NCBI RefSeq assembly: GCF_002160525.1
Contig: NZ_NFKT01000002.1
Span: 243,030-307,029, forward strand
DNA from: Lachnoclostridium sp. An169
GTDB taxonomy: Bacteria > Bacillota > Clostridia > Lachnospirales > Lachnospiraceae
DNA: 64,000 nt
Direction: 5' to 3'
Made by a program: the position numbers and the translations under genes. Shown here piece by piece: positions 63,340 through 64,000 of the stretch; position 1 is the stretch's first letter, and the number at the start of each line of letters is the position of its first letter. Under the pieces are notes generated by a model. That model did no database searches. It was not told where the DNA came from and worked only from the letters and a program-made list of their open reading frames with translations.

Positions 63340-63612
63340 CTATTTTACAAGATCTTTGTATTCCGGATGCTTTTCAAACCAGCCGGCAGCGTAGGAACAG
63401 GATGGTACTGCCTTAAGTCCGCGTTCGTTTAAGTCTTTAACCAGCTCTTCCATTAATTTTCCGGCAATGCCCTGTCCCCGCAGAGAGCTGTCAACAAACG
63501 TATGGTTTACATCGACTGTTTTGCTGTCAAGATAGGGAAAAGTGATTTCAGCTAACAGTTCATTTGTTTCAGAATAGAGTGCAATCTGGTTTTCATTGTG
63601 TGAAAAATTCAT
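63340..63612 (-). CDS. Small GNAT-type N-acetyltransferase
   Basis: 90 residues, the short GNAT form (YjdJ/NATD1-like, Acetyltransf_CG). VDVNHTFVDSSLRGQGIAGK includes the acetyl-CoA-binding R-G-x-G-x-A, and the ending CSYAAGWFEKHPEYKDL is typical. GGAGG lies a few bases upstream of ATG. It converges on the ABC permease; a hairpin at 63331-63360 (TACAAAGATCT and its complement) overlaps its stop. Confidence 0.88.
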   Translation of the reverse strand: MNFSHNENQIALYSETNELLAEITFPYLDSKTVDVNHTFVDSSLRGQGIAGKLMEELVKDLNERGLKAVPSCSYAAGWFEKHPEYKDLVK

Positions 63613-64000
63613 TCAGTTTTCCTCCTTTGAGTAGATACCGGAACATGGTTCCGTTTATTCTTTTAATTATAAGAGTATCTGTACGTCGAGTTTTGATGCG
63701 TTGGATACCTGATTTTATTTTAGGCGGTGAGAATGCTTTGTCAAGCATTGCGCGATAATTCGATTATAAAATGAAGGCACAAGCAGCAAAATGCTGTGAA
63801 GCTATTCGTTTTTTTTGCAGTAAAGCAAAAATAAGCCGATATATTATAATAGAAGAAATGAAATGAGGGGATAAAGGACGGAAAAAGAGTAAATTGTGTG
63901 AATTGTCTGAAATAAATAAAAAATAGAAAAAACATTGACAATTGCTTCCAGGAGTGATAAGATAGCACCTGTCGCTGATGACGGGAACTTAAAAAGCCGC
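63613..64000. other. Gene-free right end of window
   Basis: 388 bases, AT-rich. No convincing gene on either strand. The left part holds the upstream region of the GNAT gene. The last 70 bases hold a strong promoter (63935-63963) pointing out of the window. Confidence 0.7.
63935..63963 (+). promoter_or_regulatory. Strong promoter pointing out of the window
   Basis: TTGACA (63935-63940), 17-bp spacer, TAAGAT (63958-63963), preceded by an A-rich UP-like stretch (AAATAGAAAAAAC). Such strength and the lack of a start codon in the following 37 bases fit a stable-RNA operon or a gene with a leader. What is transcribed lies outside. Confidence 0.6.

Overview
The window looks like a chromosome segment of a gut Clostridia species, most likely Lachnospiraceae. 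The reasons are strong AGGAGG ribosome-binding sites on almost every gene, TTGACA/TATAAT-type promoters, a CAP-domain surface protein with Cys-rich repeats and a VKTGD sorting signal, a Spo0A-type DNA-binding domain, a Pst/PhoPR operon with TTNACA Pho boxes, a ClpC-RadA pair and DUF1848/DUF2812 genes. No rRNA, tRNA or CRISPR array was seen. A good promoter at the right edge may drive a transcript outside the window.

Layout. 0-5 kb: the 3' part of a sortase-type surface protein, then glf (UDP-galactopyranose mutase) and a sugar nucleotidyltransferase. 5-29 kb: an accessory region in an exopolysaccharide locus. It holds an IS3-family element (4988-9767) whose transposase gene is split by a three-recombinase RIT element (5342-8779), an IS21 remnant, three XRE regulators, a second inverted copy of the nucleotidyltransferase, one intact and two broken AAA-ATPase/PD-(D/E)XK genes, a large AT-rich glycosyltransferase, a stand-alone Spo0A C-terminal domain protein, two adjacent IS66 elements (one truncated), IstB-like and HAD fragments, and a GH63-like glycoside hydrolase. 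29-36.5 kb: AT-rich polysaccharide genes on the minus strand (serine-hydrolase-like protein, a 1397-residue HAD/GT4/GT2 protein, UDP-glucose dehydrogenase). 36.6-38.7 kb: glmS behind a leader with a terminator-like hairpin. 38.8-45.3 kb: a phosphate operon, pstS-pstC-pstA-pstB-phoU-phoP-phoR. 45.4-53 kb: an AraC regulator divergent from a sugar ABC importer (binding protein and two permeases, no ATPase) and a GH3 glycosidase. 53-64 kb: GntR, ClpC, a small conserved protein, RadA, thioesterase, DUF1848, DUF2812/PadR, GntR/ABC exporter, GNAT.

How the genes fit together. glf, ugd, the nucleotidyltransferases and the glycosyltransferases would supply UDP-Galf, UDP-GlcA and other activated sugars and assemble a surface glycan; glmS feeds amino-sugar synthesis. 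The phosphate operon carries its own sensor and regulator. The small regulators at the right each have a readable dyad at their promoter.

Most notable: (1) the RIT element, whose ends imply a circular form with a 34-bp perfectly palindromic junction, inserted in the codons of a catalytic Asp of an IS3 transposase; (2) a PstS whose two sequence halves are in circularly permuted order; (3) a recurrent GGATAAT dyad, which can also encode a short LDN..LS peptide, upstream of two polysaccharide genes; (4) a receiver-less Spo0A effector domain.
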